Shown: positions 1 to 11,608 of the stretch, piece after piece
Layout: every line of letters begins with the position of its first letter
Numbering within the stretch: position 1 is the first letter of the stretch
From: Terebella lapidaria
Taxonomy: Eukaryota > Annelida > Polychaeta > Terebellida > Terebellidae
Reading direction: 5' to 3'
DNA length: 64,000 bases
Assembly: GCA_949152475.1 (NCBI GenBank)
Contig: OX424563.1
Location: forward strand, 23,471,001 to 23,535,000
Position numbers and translations under genes: made by a program
The notes under the pieces: model-generated
Seen by the model: the letters and a program-made list of their open reading frames with translations, nothing else
Told to the model about the DNA's origin: nothing
The model's database searches: none

Positions 1-628
1 ATGGATCCAAAGTCAGATCACTTTTTACACAGTCTATATATAAATTTGAGATTATTTAGTGAAATAATTTAGTGAAATCGATATTATTACTCCCCCACTT
101 ACAAAAGAATCAAATGTGCTGCAAATCTAGAACGCAATGCTCCAGGTATATATGAATAGTAGGCAATATTTAAAAACATGTCAAAATTATTCAAACTATA
201 TTCATAAAGTTTGATAGAAAAAAAAAAGTTTGATAGCGTGGATGAAACAGCCATGTACCTAATCGTATAAAATTAACATTTCGAATAATAATGGACTTTC
301 AGACACAAAAACACATTGGTGGGGTCATTGCACTTAATAATATTTGGAGTATCTGAACATGATATTTTCTTATTCTCACTAACTCTTAAAATATGTCAAT
401 ATGTACATCAGAAATCATCTACTATGGTACCTCACTTCTTGTAATGTCATGACTCACCATTCTTCATCAATTGATGACAGACAAAATGCCTGAACAAATT
501 TATTACCAACTGATGAAATAAAGTACTGTTTGTTGATTCAAGCTTCATATCAGGTTGTTTAGTCGTTCTATTGTATTTTTACCTATTTAATATATCTACA
601 TTTTCTGTTAAAGTGGAAACGTTCACAA
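1..628. other. AT-rich noncoding DNA, nothing recognised
   Basis: No open frame, RNA gene or repeat structure could be supported here. The sequence is A+T rich with short homopolymer runs. It precedes the first block of the duplicated DNA. Confidence 0.5.
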
Positions 629-1152
629 TTTATTTATGTTTAAGTTATGGGTCTTATAGTGGACTACATGTACCTGTATCATAATATGTCGGGTCATTGA
701 CCCATGGTTTTAATGCATCACAATATCTACACACCTTCAATAAATCATACTGAGACGGTATTGGCCATATAGGAACATGCTCCCATACGCGACAATGGGC
801 ATTATAGTTCTAGAACCAACTCATCAACTTTTACTATCATAACACAATGTCTTTCATTGAATACTGATTGCTCATTGAACTTTGCCTGGACAACACCGGC
901 GATTCTATGACAAAGAGCGACCGGAAAATGCCATAAGCCTCACTGATAAGTGTTTCTGTTTGGCGCTAGCAGGTCGTCAATGGGCTCCACAATTGGCGGT
1001 CAAATTGTCACCGAGTGGTAGCTTAACACCCTCCATCATATTCAGCTGGTCGCGATCACACAGTTACGTGAGGATATTTGCAACAAGCCTAAAGCTCGAG
1101 ACATAGAGTCATAGAATTCATGCAATATGATATGCACATATTCGCAAAACAA
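629..1152 (+). repeat. Duplicated block, copy A (first part)
   Basis: This stretch aligns in the same orientation with 18413-18982. Shared landmarks include the 'catataggaa' segment, 'ctagaaccaactca', 'atcataacacaatgt', 'cacctccatcatatt' and 'gcacatattcgcaaaacaat'. Identity is clearly below that of a recent duplication, with many substitutions and small indels. Short open frames inside (for example 882-1106) are not shared intact by the partner copy, so I do not call a gene. It is the left part of a tandem duplication that continues after the LTR element. Confidence 0.75.
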
Positions 1153-1335
1153 TGCAGACGCATGATTGCTATTCTAATATTATGTTGAGGTCACAGCGCT
1201 CTTAGCATTTCAGTCATCCAAAAGGTGTAACATCAGTTGATATACAACCCTAGGGCCTGTATCAGATTTACGTTTCCAGGAGCAATGGCCTACAAAAACG
1301 TCATGACCGCAGCAAACACGTGTAGCCATGGTAAT

Positions 1336-1513
1336 TGTCATGTATGCTAAAGTACGGTATTGTAGCTTGATGTTATGCACACGCGCAATGACGCGCGGTT
1401 GCGGTAATAAACAGAGTTTCCGCCATGCTGGTCTTGTGGACTAGAGAATCAAAGTAGCTCGTCTACTTTGCAGAAACACATATAAACTACCAGTTAGTTT
1501 ACCGCATAAAACA
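1336..1513 (+). repeat. 5' LTR
   Basis: 178 bp, TG...CA ended, with an AATAAA at 1406-1411 that could serve as the LTR polyadenylation signal. It differs from the 3' LTR only by three C/T or G/A changes, about 1.7 %. Confidence 0.95.
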
Positions 1514-1530
1514 TGGTGTTAGAAAGCGGG
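1514..1530 (+). other. Primer binding site
   Basis: TGGTGTTAGAAAGCGGG begins immediately after the LTR. TGG is the complement of a tRNA CCA end. The rest resembles the tRNA-Leu-type primer site known for SURL/Mag elements. The exact tRNA is inferred, not matched. Confidence 0.7.
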
Positions 1531-1683
1531 ATTTATAAGGATTATATTTAACTATGAGTGAATGAAAAAACATTGTAGATTGACAGTTTGTTTGAGAGTT
1601 GAAAGTTGCGCCAAATGCGGAAAAAAAGTGCACCGAGAATTTGAAGTATGGACCGCCGCCAATGTCAAAACTAACATTACGAA

Positions 1684-2721
1684 ATGGATATACCGCCGCC
1701 ACCAGCATTCCAGCCGGACAGCACGGACACTACAGGTCAGACATGGAAATCATGGAAGCAGATGTTCGAAGTTTACCTCACAGCAAGAGACTTAGACGGT
1801 GCTGCGGGAAAAAGAAAAGTTAGTTTATTACTGCACTTCCTGTGTGCAGATGGCATCAAACTGTACAACACTTTCGAATTCAAACCGGCTGTAGCAGCAG
1901 ATCCAGCCAATGGAATAGTAGCAGTCCCTGCCGAGGACAAGGAGGACTTACCAACGGTATTAAAGAAATTTGATCAACATTATGGCAGAGGAAAAATGCG
2001 AAATTTGAGAAGACAGGCATTCCTCGCTCGTAAACAGCAACCCAATGAGACGATGATGGATTTTCTGGCCGATCTCAAACACAAAGTTCAGATGTGTGAA
2101 TATGGAGACGCAGAACATTCCATTCTATGTGATCGTATCATAGAAGGAATTAGAGATGAACACACAAAGCGAGAATTATTGGATTTAGATGGTGATGATC
2201 TGAACTTGACAAACTGCATAAAAATCTGCAGGAAAACTGAGCTGACACAGTTGCAGCTTGGAACACAAGCCAGTGGGACTGAATCTAACGGTCAAGTACA
2301 CAGTGTAGGACGTGGTCGCAGCCGAGGACGCCAACGAGGACGCTTTAGAGGTCGAGGATCTAGCAACACATATCAAGATGAAAGAAGCGTGACATGTGAC
2401 TATTGTTGTAGATCTCATCCACATGGACAGTGTCCAGCTTACAACAAGTATTGTGGAGAGTGTGGAATCCAGGGACATTACTCACGTTCTCCAAAATGTG
2501 CAAACTCTAGCCGGGAGTTTAGACACAGAGGTCAAGGTGCGAGACGACAAAGTAGCCGTGGACGACGTGGCCAAGGCCAATGGCGTGGCAACAGAGGTCA
2601 GGGTCGCGAGTCAAGGCCTCCAGATGACAACCGAAATGTGCATGCTGTTGAACAATACAATGATAATGATGAAAATGTTGATGAATGTGATCTCTGTTCT
2701 ATTACACTTTCAGCAGTGTAA
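1684..2721 (+). CDS. gag: Gag polyprotein of the LTR element
   Basis: 345 residues from ATG 1684 to TAA 2719-2721. Gag packages the element RNA in cytoplasmic particles. The N-terminal two thirds are capsid-like, with the W-x2-W / 'YLTARDL' region typical of retrotransposon gag. Two arginine/glycine-rich stretches surround two zinc knuckles: CX2CX3HX4C at residues 238-250 and CX2CX4HX6C at residues 257-272. The double knuckle with a CPA-type spacer is typical of Mag elements. In that lineage gag and pol are usually one reading frame. Here the frame closes at 2721 while pol continues one frame over, so the junction is either a one-base insertion or a +1 shift. Codon use and composition (GC about 45 %) differ from the A+T-rich surroundings. 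Confidence 0.88.
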   Translation: MDIPPPPAFQPDSTDTTGQTWKSWKQMFEVYLTARDLDGAAGKRKVSLLLHFLCADGIKLYNTFEFKPAVAADPANGIVAVPAEDKEDLPTVLKKFDQHYGRGKMRNLRRQAFLARKQQPNETMMDFLADLKHKVQMCEYGDAEHSILCDRIIEGIRDEHTKRELLDLDGDDLNLTNCIKICRKTELTQLQLGTQASGTESNGQVHSVGRGRSRGRQRGRFRGRGSSNTYQDERSVTCDYCCRSHPHGQCPAYNKYCGECGIQGHYSRSPKCANSSREFRHRGQGARRQSSRGRRGQGQWRGNRGQGRESRPPDDNRNVHAVEQYNDNDENVDECDLCSITLSAV

Positions 2722-3432
2722 TATATCTGATGTGTTCACTTGTAATTCTAACACTGATAACACTGACTCATGGCATGTAAAAATGAATGTTTATGACAAA
2801 CCATTGACACTGAAAATTGACACAGGTTCTGTATGTAATGTTGTGAACATGAAGACTCTGCGTAGTCTAAATATCCAGAATGTGGAACAGAGTCCAATGG
2901 TACTCAAAGGTATTCATGCGAAACAAAAATCTGATGGTAAAGTGTACTTGCCTTGCATGTACAAACAAAAAGTTCATACACTAGAATTCCAGGTATTAAA
3001 CAATGACTGTCCAAATCTGTTATGTACCAAAGATAGCCTACGCTTTGGACTGATTGCTCGTGTTGATAATGTACGGGATGCGGAACGCGATTGTAAGTCG
3101 TTACTAAACCAGTACCGAGATGTGTTTGATGGTACGATAGGTTGTATACCAGGGGAATACCATATCAAGGTAGATAAGTCTGTAGAGCCAGTTGTGAGTT
3201 CTCCGAGACCAGTACCAGCACCTATCAGACAGCAGGTGAAGGCAGAACTGGACCACCTGGAGAAGTCGGGAATAATCGCCAAAGTCACAGATCCAACAGA
3301 GTGGGTGAATCCTATGGTCTGTGTACGGAAACCATCAGGACGGGTGCGTATTTGTATTGATCCATTCCACTTGAACCAAGGAATCCTCCGAGAGCACTAC
3401 CCAATGAGTTCGCTAGACGACATACAAGATTG
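2716..3432 (+). pseudogene. pol: Pol part 1: aspartic protease and start of reverse transcriptase
   Basis: This part of pol lies in a different frame from gag and stays open to the stop at 3431-3433. The protease active site is the DTG encoded from 2819, in the context LKIDTGSVCNVV. The family usually has DTGA, so serine at the fourth position is a mild departure. After a linker comes the reverse-transcriptase N-terminus (GIIAKVTDPTEWVNPMV, then the RICID motif). Pol then breaks: the next codons of RT are found one base out of frame, starting around 3430. A single-base deletion explains the change. Confidence 0.85.
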
Positions 3433-5316
3433 AGCGGGAGTAGCTATTTCAGTGTTCTTGACGCAAACATGGGGTTTTACCAGATAAAACTTACCGAAGG
3501 AAGCTCCAAGTGTACCACATTCAACACACCGTTTGGACGCTATCGACACTTGAGGATGCCGATGGGAATAAGCAGCGCACCAGAGATATATCAGAGGGCC
3601 ATGACCGACATATTCGGTGACATAGACGGGATAGAGATCGTGATGGACGATATCCTGATACACGGAGAGACAATCGAAAGTCACAACAAGCGCTTAGAAG
3701 CAGTTCTCAGAAGAGCTCGAGAAGTGAACCTGAAACTAAACCCTCAGAAAACCAAGGTAGCGAAGACGAGTGTCAACTACGTGGGTCATGTACTCACACG
3801 GGATGGTGTGAAGCCATCACCAGAACGTATTGCCTCAATACTGAAGATGAGAGAACCACAGAACAGAGCAGAATTAGAGACAGTTCTAGGAATGATTTCC
3901 TATGTTTCCAAATTCATACCACATCTCAGCCATCTGAACGCACCACTGAGAGAGCTGAAGACAAAAGAAGAATGGCAGTGGAAACCAGAGCACACAACAG
4001 CTTACAGAAGAGTGAAAGAAGCGCTGACATCGACGCCTGTGCTCAAATACTATAATGTCAATAGTCCAGTGATACTGAGTGTAGACGCATCAAGAAGTGG
4101 ACTAAGAGCTGCAGTGATCCAGAACAACGGAGTCGTTGCGTATGCCTCAAGAGCGTTGACGTCTGCAGAAACACGTTACGCCCAGATAGAACTAGAGATG
4201 CTGGCCGTAGTATTTGGATGCCAGAGATTCCACAACATGATTTATGGGAAGCAAGACGTGACAATTGAAAGTGATCACCAACCACTAGAAAGTCTACACA
4301 AGAAACCTATACACGTAGCCCCGATGCGGATCCAAAGAATGATGCTAAAGTTGCAGCCGTACTCGTACAAGTTGAAGTATGTAGCTGGAGTCAAGCTAGG
4401 ACTTGCCGACTGCCTGAGCCGATTACCACAACCAATCGACAGCAAAGACACAGGCATGGACGAAGATCTGATGGTGTGCCGAGTCGACACATTGACCAGC
4501 ACAAACCACGACAAGATAGCTGAAGCAACACAAGAAGATGATGACCTTCAAACTGTGAAGAAGTACATAGAAGACGGATGGCCTAACCAGAGAGGAAGAG
4601 TTCAGCCACCAGCAGTGCCATATTGGGACCATAGAGACACACTAAGCACGTATGAAGGAGTTGTATTCCGTGGAGACAGGGTGTGTATCCCGAAGAAAAT
4701 GCGAAGAGAAATGCTGAAGACCCTGCATTCATCTCACTTGGGTATCGTGAAGACCAAGCAGAGGGCTCGAGACATTATATTCTGGCCGGGCATGAATGGA
4801 GAAATAGAGGACATGATCAACAAATGCTCCGCTTGCCTCGAATACAAGAACCAAAACAGAAAAGAGCCGTTGATACTTCATCCAATCCGAAAGCTACCGT
4901 GGAGTCGGGTAGGATGTGATCTATTTGAACTGTATGAGAAATCATACATTGTGATAGTAGACTCATATTCCGGCTTCATCGAAGTTGAGCCTTTGTCCAA
5001 CACGTCAACCCAAGCAGTTGTCAGAATACTCAAAGCCAATATGGCTCGATATGGAATCATGGATGTTCTAGTTTCAGACAACGGACCACAGTTCCGCAGT
5101 CAAGAGTTCCGAGACTTCGTGGAGAAATACAAAATTGAACACCTCACGTCATCACCAGAATATCAACAATCGAATGGTTTGTCAGAGAGAGCAGTTCAAA
5201 GTGCGAAGAATATGATCAAGAAAGCGACACATGAGAGAGAAGATATTTACCTAGCACTACTAAAGTCAGAAATACACCACGTGATCCACAGTTGGGATCT
5301 CCAGTACAACGACTGA
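3430..5316 (+). CDS. pol: Pol part 2: reverse transcriptase, RNase H, integrase
   Basis: An uninterrupted 628-residue frame that continues RT from the previous segment. It is probably no longer translated as such because it lacks the RT N-terminus. RT catalytic residues are the Asp at residue 11 (LDANMGFYQI) and the DD at 73-74 (VMDDILI). RNase H shows Asp219, a Glu near 254-256 and Asp282. The integrase zinc module is H433/H436 with C466/C469. The integrase core is Asp497, Asp550, Glu586, exactly a D-X52-D-X35-E spacing. The enzymes copy element RNA into DNA and insert it. All visible catalytic residues are present. The frame shifts again by one base near 5270, so the integrase C-terminus is in the next segment. 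Confidence 0.92.
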   Translation: MSGSSYFSVLDANMGFYQIKLTEGSSKCTTFNTPFGRYRHLRMPMGISSAPEIYQRAMTDIFGDIDGIEIVMDDILIHGETIESHNKRLEAVLRRAREVNLKLNPQKTKVAKTSVNYVGHVLTRDGVKPSPERIASILKMREPQNRAELETVLGMISYVSKFIPHLSHLNAPLRELKTKEEWQWKPEHTTAYRRVKEALTSTPVLKYYNVNSPVILSVDASRSGLRAAVIQNNGVVAYASRALTSAETRYAQIELEMLAVVFGCQRFHNMIYGKQDVTIESDHQPLESLHKKPIHVAPMRIQRMMLKLQPYSYKLKYVAGVKLGLADCLSRLPQPIDSKDTGMDEDLMVCRVDTLTSTNHDKIAEATQEDDDLQTVKKYIEDGWPNQRGRVQPPAVPYWDHRDTLSTYEGVVFRGDRVCIPKKMRREMLKTLHSSHLGIVKTKQRARDIIFWPGMNGEIEDMINKCSACLEYKNQNRKEPLILHPIRKLPWSRVGCDLFELYEKSYIVIVDSYSGFIEVEPLSNTSTQAVVRILKANMARYGIMDVLVSDNGPQFRSQEFRDFVEKYKIEHLTSSPEYQQSNGLSERAVQSAKNMIKKATHEREDIYLALLKSEIHHVIHSWDLQYND

Positions 5317-5837
5317 TGGGCAGACGAACAAAAACGCTAGCGCCAACAACAACGAAACTACTTCAACCGAAAAGTATTCCACCAGAAACGGTACAACGTG
5401 GCCTGGAGCAAGATAGACGAAACCAAAAGAAGTACTATGACCGTAGAACCAAACCACTACCAGAAATCAAGACGACAGATGCAGTCAGAGTACACACACC
5501 GACAGGATGGAAGCCAGCACAGTATGTCAGACCACACGAAGCACCAAGGTCACATATTGTGAAATCAGGAAGTTTGGGACACGAATACAGACGAAATCGG
5601 AATCAACTGATGATAACAGCTGAAACACCACATGAAATCCCAACATTGGGACCCCGTTCAACACGATATCTGACACACCAAGTTCAGAAGACGGTAGTAC
5701 CAGTCGCGCAGAGAATCGACCCAGTACCACCGAGACCACCAGCTCAAGTTCAACACCCTCAACCAGTTCCACAAGCAGTGAGTAGATCCGGACGTCAAAT
5801 CAAGCAGCCCGGATGGTTGAAGAACTCCACATACTGA
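5292..5837 (+). pseudogene. pol: Pol part 3: integrase C-terminal region
   Basis: This frame picks up the integrase C-terminal end (GSPVQRLMGRRT, a motif typical after the catalytic core in Mag-type Pol). It runs through a basic stretch with 'KKYYDRRTK' and a proline-rich tail to TGA at 5835-5837. It is joined to the previous segment by a one-base deletion at about 5270. Apart from the three shifts in gag-pol, no internal stop codons were found, so decay is slight. Confidence 0.82.
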
Positions 5838-6260
5838 GCTTGATCAGGCTGAGTTATTTTGTGTTTGGTATTCAAAAACAAGGGCCCATGGGGCGCCGTA
5901 CTCACCGAAGATGGGTACATATGGGTACATTATGACAGGCTCGAGCAAGTATTAATGTACCCATTATGACGTGATGCAGCCTATCATAATGTACCCCTAT
6001 GCAAGCTAACAGAAATACAAATTACAAAATAGGACCAAGTTTCCTGTAGCATACCAGCTAGATTTGAATACTAATAATCATCCTAGGGACAAAATTTATG
6101 TTTCATACACCTGTGGCAGTCTTTCTTTACCGAATAAAATACAGTGTGTCCTACAAGTTTACAGAAAATACCTGGAATATACTGTGGCTATATACATGTA
6201 TGAATATCATATCTATAATTGATAAAATGAGCTTTTTGATGTTTAGGCCAGAGGTTCAGT

Positions 6261-6512
6261 TTAGGATAATAGAAAAGTATATACTTTACAACATTTTGTC
6301 AGTACGTTTGTTTTATCGCAGTTGCAACTGTTTTTTCACTAATTGGTAACTATTTATATTCATCATATAATCCACCATTTTTTGGTATGTTTAGAATAAT
6401 AGAAAAGTATATACATTATAACATTTTGTCAGTACGTATGTTTTATCGCAGTTGCAACTGTTTTTCACTAATTGGTAACTATTTATATTCATCACATAAT
6501 CAAACAATTTTC
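6261..6512 (+). repeat. Two-copy tandem repeat, 130-bp period
   Basis: The unit beginning 'ttaggataatagaaaagtat' at 6261 recurs at 6391 as 'ttagaataatagaaaagtat'. It continues through 'acattttgtcagtacgt' and 'ctaattggtaactatttata' with only a few differences. It lies in the transposon-derived insertion downstream of pol. Confidence 0.85.
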
Positions 6513-6829
6513 GGTATACTTCTTTTTTTGGGACAAACTCTATCTCGCCAGCATATATCCAGAGTCACTCAATTCAAAGTTATATTTGAAAGACCTTTAT
6601 TTGTTAAGCACACATACATTGGAATACGTGGTATAATATATACAAGTACTGCTAATTAAGCTAAATTATACTTAAATATACATCTGACAATACTCTACTG
6701 AGTTACAACACAATTATACAATTGTATACACAAATATACTGTACATTTCTGCTGAATTTTGTACATGTTGAAGTCTCAAGACATGTATTACTCTGGAAAG
6801 TGTACTACAACTACTGCACGAATCTCATG

Positions 6830-7221
6830 TTAGAACAGAGGACCACAGATTGTCCAAATCTGGTTGATACAAGAAGCCACACTGAGTGGAAGAACACTAT
6901 TAAAATATGATATTCTTTTATCCTTCTGATTGCCCGTTCAACGTAGATACGAAGTCTTGCGATTTCATGTGTCAGCTGCACTTCCTGCTCAGAAAACTTT
7001 CCTTTCTGGCCTAAGAAGGGGGAATCACAAGACGCGATTTCTTTCTTGACAAAAGATCCTGAATAAGAAATCCTTTGTCCGCCATGACGTCGTCGTTGGG
7101 TTCTAGTAAATCCACGATTCCAGATCTTTATGTTATTTCTTTGTCAGAAATGCAGCCAGTATACAAAGAACTGATAAAAGTAACCATTTCACAAGGTGAT
7201 ATACCTATCAAACCTTTAAAT
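6830..7221 (-). pseudogene. DDE_Tnp_4 transposase relic, C-terminal part
   Basis: Read on the minus strand from 7221 downwards, this gives the C-terminal half of a PIF/Harbinger-related transposase (DDE_Tnp_4 family). It starts with the block KGLIGISPCEMVTFISSLY and then SDKEIT. Next comes the second catalytic Asp in a VMADKGFLIQDL context, and the Glu in a HVER-like block (YVERAIRRIKEYHI). The reading frame is broken in several places, including one shift after SDKEIT. It directly continues the segment at 9822-10345 once the intervening element and one copy of its target duplication are ignored, apart from a missing base. Such enzymes cut and paste their own element; this copy cannot. Confidence 0.85.
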
Positions 7222-7226
7222 GTGAT

Positions 7227-9816
7227 CACTGTGGCGGAGCTTGCCCATGCGTGAGGAGATTTTTACCGGAAATTGCCCTTGATTCTCCCCGGGATGCCCG
7301 CGATTCTTTCCGGTGGTACACAGCACGCTGGTTTATAGGCATGGTAAATATGTATTTCTCATTCATTATTTCAATTTGTTCGATGCATTGAAACAACCAT
7401 TTACCTGTGAACATTGAAAAAATTATTCTGATGTAGATGCAGTGCGCAGTGCCTGTTTTCCATTTTTATCAAAAGCCCATGATTTTAACCTGGGTGTCCA
7501 GGATTTTTACCGGCGTTTTAAACAGGGCCCATGATTCTTTCCGTAGTCCATGTGTATAAAAACACGTGTAAAAATGTTATAACTTCATGGATGACCCCAC
7601 ATGTGTGTAATTGAATAATATTGTGTATTTTATATGTCCACGATCATTATCGACGTTACCACTACAAAGCAAAATATGAAGATGCCGAAAAGACAATTCA
7701 ACACTGTATCGAAAGCCACAATATGAACCGAGTACAGGTGTTTTACCAAGTACAGGTATTTACATTTTGATATTGACGGTGATGATGATGTGAAGTGCAA
7801 TCCTTCCAAAGTGACATTGTAATGTTGGATCTGGCGCGATTACTGTGCCCAGCGATATGCTCCTTCACAGCCCAGCAATTAAGACGATGAAAGTTGGAGG
7901 AGCTAACGAAAAGTCTCTTTAAAAACTTTTAAGATTTGTTCGCAGTGAGATTTGTTGAGCCTATTAAACATAATTGATCGTTAGTGGAACATTTCAACCT
8001 GAGATATACCTTTATGGTTTTGGCTGTGTTCCTTTCATTCCTCCTAATTTAGTATATGTTACTGTTTTTACCTTCAATCGTATTGGGTTTGCGATTATTA
8101 AGTCCTGAATGCCCGAATGGATTTGGATAAAACTTTCTCCATTTGTCCAGTATAATAACTCACATGACCCATTCTTGTTTGTACCTACTGGGGTTCATGA
8201 GGACGGATTCAATGTTGATCTATGGACTTCGTTTCAAAGTCATATTTCGAGAATCTTCAGGCAATGGATATGGAAGTTTGCATTAAGGTTCATACTAGGG
8301 AAAAATCCTATCGATTTTGGGATTGATGCATCACATTACCAGCATTTCTGCTGAGGCATCATTGAGGCTTCCTGTATATCTCGAGAAATGAGCATCGTAG
8401 AGGATAACATACGTTATTTTCGGACCCGCGGCCCCAGCCAAACATGTCTTACTCTGGTGAACTTTGCCCTCAAACTTTCCTGCTAAATCACCATTTTGGT
8501 ATCTTCGTCCATATTCCTCCTCTGGTTGTCGTCACCACCATCTTGATCGGTGGCCATCTGGGAGCCGAATAAAAACGCGTGTTTGCCAAAACTAATAACG
8601 TAATCAAAGATAAAACGATCGTTACAAAACTTGGAACTGGTGTTCGCATCGAGTACTTCACAATGGTGCCAATATTTTTCGTGTTGTCCCTACGATATTG
8701 AAGCAGAACCTATTTTTTATAATATAATATTATTTTCTTTTTTGGGGGAGCATATTGTCCATCTTGGATGGACAAGAGATAATTTAATGTGCACTTTTAA
8801 ATTGATAGCACAGAAGTTACTCTTGTCTACGAAACATTACTTCAGTTTATTTAATGCAGATCATATCAATTTCTCCACCTACACACTCCCCACAACATTC
8901 CGAATAAGCCACTTTGTCGGTCTGTTCGCTATATCATGCATAAACATATATCGGGAATTTTGTCCATCCTAAATCCGTTGCTTTCTGACGGTTTATGAGC
9001 AAAATAATGAATAATTTTTTACCGATTACAAACAGACTGTTTCTCGTATATTCGATCGATCACGGGGCAACAAGATATAGAACCTGTGACCAATATTTTA
9101 AAAAAATACAGACCATCTTTAAAATTCGCAACAAAATTTCCTGAGCGTGAAATCCGCCATATATAATGTAAATTAAATATGCTTATCGTACGTAACAATT
9201 CTCTGCCATATTACAGTAGCGTTTACGTTTGATTTTACATGTTAACATGTTTGAAACGGCAGCATCTTATAAACAGTAATGGGAAAATGTTTGATATTCA
9301 CCGGTGAAAATCCTGGGCGCTTCGGTGAAAATCCTGGGCATGCCTAAGCGAGCCGGAAAAAATCAGGGGCTTCTGGTTTTATTTCACTAGCTTGAACGTT
9401 GCAATAAATACCCTTCAGTTTGTTTTCTTGTGATGCAATTATTATATACATACTGACGAAGGGTTGTGCACATTGGTGAGCGAAAATATGCAGTATTCAT
9501 TCAACATTTTGTAATATTTCCAGCCTACCCCGAATTTGCCGTTCAATTAACAGTTGTATCATTATGAATTACTGCTCAACTCAAGTTCTCTTCGCAATAC
9601 CACCAACAGCCATTTATCTAACTATTTCGGCCACATTTATCATTGAAACATCGGTAATCACTGTTTTTTCTCCACATTCAAAACATACCTGCTTATTAAA
9701 TTTACCTCCCGGAAAGGTTCACGGGCTTCCCGGTGAGAATCGTGGGCTTCCCGGGTAAAATCAAGGGCATTTTCCGGTAAAAATCTCCTCACGTATGGGC
9801 AAGCTCCGCCACAGTG
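7227..9816. mobile_element. Non-autonomous terminal-inverted-repeat element, CACTG ends
   Basis: 2,590 bp. The ends are inverted copies: CACTGTGGCGGAGCTTGCCC at 7227, with its reverse complement ending at 9816. The match continues for about 65 bp through the TTTTTACCGGAAA segment with few differences. GTGAT flanks both sides (7222-7226 and 9817-9821). Inside both ends are repeated subterminal motifs of the type CCCGGTGAAAATCxTGGGC in alternating spacing (for example near 7260-7310, 7485-7545, 9300-9350 and 9715-9775), as seen in CACTA/CMC-like and some other cut-and-paste elements. No transposase is recognisable inside. Short open frames at 8109-8354 and 8631-8972 match nothing I know. CACTG ends suggest the CMC group, but a 5-bp duplication is not typical, so the superfamily is open. 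Confidence 0.85.
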
Positions 9817-9821
9817 GTGAT

Positions 9822-10345
9822 GTACGTTTATAATTGGAGAATGTTTCCGAGTTTAAGACCTTGGAACTCGGCGTCAGCACCTTCAACTCTGTGCAGTCCA
9901 ATATAACCCTAGTCTTGGGGTATGTGAAACTGAAACACTCTGGCATGTTTGTGTTTATGGCAGCACGACTACTAGAGTATAAAATAATATAATCTAATAT
10001 AACTATAATAGGCCATATTACTAAGGAGCCTAACATGAAATACATATAATTCGTCCATGTAATAAGAATCCTGCTCACAGATGATTGTGATATTCCAAAT
10101 CTCACTGTCAAGTCCTGCTCATTGAATCCCTGTTTGATTCTGCATAGAAACATGAAAAACTGGTCGATCAAAGGCAAGGATTCCTGGAAAACACTACCGG
10201 CAGTGTTCATGCGCTGGGAATGACTCTAGAATCTGGATCTGATTCCATATGATCATGTTTTGGGCAGTTGGTTGCAGTGCCACAAATACTCATTTGAGCG
10301 TTTCATAATCCTTGAATCCAGTGTAGAAATTTATCATAACAGGAT
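9822..10345 (-). pseudogene. DDE_Tnp_4 transposase relic, N-terminal part with helix-turn-helix
   Basis: The minus-strand reading starts near 10345 with FYTGFKDYETLK, a stop, then VFVALQPTAQNM. It continues with the helix-turn-helix block (DQFFMFLCRIKQGFNEQDL, then RFGISQSSVSRI) characteristic of HTH_Tnp_4. The first catalytic Asp follows, in RVILDCTE. The frame runs to a SNYK motif, where the inner element at 7227-9816 has inserted. There is at least one in-frame stop, and a stretch around 9975-10025 does not fit the family. The usual N-terminal THAP domain of this group was looked for up to 10870 and not recognised. Confidence 0.87.
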
Positions 10346-11439
10346 CCGAAGAAGATCTTGCCCGCCTCTTTGTTCAATAAACTCAGCAATGTTATCTCAG
10401 CTGACCTGCATCATTCGTGACTGACAAGTTACCTAACGTTACACAATATTTCAGTCAATGAAATGCATGGTGTTGTTAATAACTTGTTATTGTACTCTAG
10501 ATCCAAATTTCTTCTTTTCAATCATCAAATTATATTATATTCTGATACTAACAATAACATAGTTTATCATATGCCAGAATGACAGTTGATGCAAATAGCG
10601 TAGTTAATGCTATTATACAGTAATTTAAATTACTGTCAACAAACTTAGACCTGAAAATACACCATTTCTATGTGTTTTGTTTTTCAACAGCTGTTCCTAT
10701 TTTTCCAATAACAAACTTCTGCCCGGCGGGCTGTAAATTCCACACTTGCCCAGGCAGCTCCCAGTTCAAGAAAACGTCATTATTTTGAAGGGTAAACAAA
10801 AGCACATGGTCGCTCTCCGGGCCCGATTCCGTTATGTTTGACGTTTTTGTCCCCAATTTACGTTTTACGCTGATGCTCTTGGAACTCTGAAATGGCCTGT
10901 GAATCGGATAAATGTGTGAATAAAAGCTGTATTTCTTGCTTATTTCTTTCTAATCGGATTTGATTCGGTCATTTGAAACATACTAAAATGTCCCCGACAT
11001 CCACTGGCATATGATAAACGGGTTATTGCACAATATTGGCTAACTGCGTAATTTGCATAATTTATGTACATACAAAGTATTGATGTGTCATCCAGCACTC
11101 GGTAAATCAATACGGTGGTGAATCAATCTTGACAGGTTGTGAGACAAAAACGAACACATTTATTTGAATAATATGTCTATGTTTTGGCCGCAAATTTGTG
11201 GTTGCCCGTCGGGCGAATGCTTGTATTTTCTCACTTGCCCTCACCCAATTATTACTCGCCCCGGGAGGTCGGGAGGTCCTTAGTGTGGAGCCCTGCTTCC
11301 GCCCATCTCAGAACCGATCACACACGGCTGTCACGTTTATCATCTCCCTCCCTCCGATCTTAGATACATGTTGGCGACTGGCGTCGTGTGCGGAATTTGT
11401 CCGACTCGACAATTAAATTTGCAACTACGTCATCATGGA

Positions 11440-11608
11440 TGCACGGAAAAATTCCAAAGTTGGCATATCGATAGAGGGAGCAGAAAGGGCCAGAACGTGC
11501 CTCAAATGGAAAAAATCCGTCCCCATACAACAAAACGTGCCACGTTTGTGACATACATACATCCAAACATACACACACGGTCGATCCCATATACTCACCT
11601 TCGGTGAG
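11440..11608 (-). repeat. Hairpin-headed dispersed repeat (copy 1)
   Basis: On the minus strand the order is a short hairpin (ACTCACCGAAGGTGAGT, 11592-11608), a TATGGGATCGACC segment, a GT-rich microsatellite, and then a CACAAACGTGGCACG segment. The same order of parts is seen on the plus strand at 29281-29520. I infer a shared repeat family, but sequence identity outside the head is low. Confidence 0.45.

Noticed and set aside
5898..11608. TACTCACCGAAG at 5898 and its inverted copy at 11597-11608 as ends of the DDE_Tnp_4 element
   Set aside because: Only 12 bases match exactly and the right copy is part of a self-complementary hairpin; no target duplication was seen, so it is not used as an element boundary.
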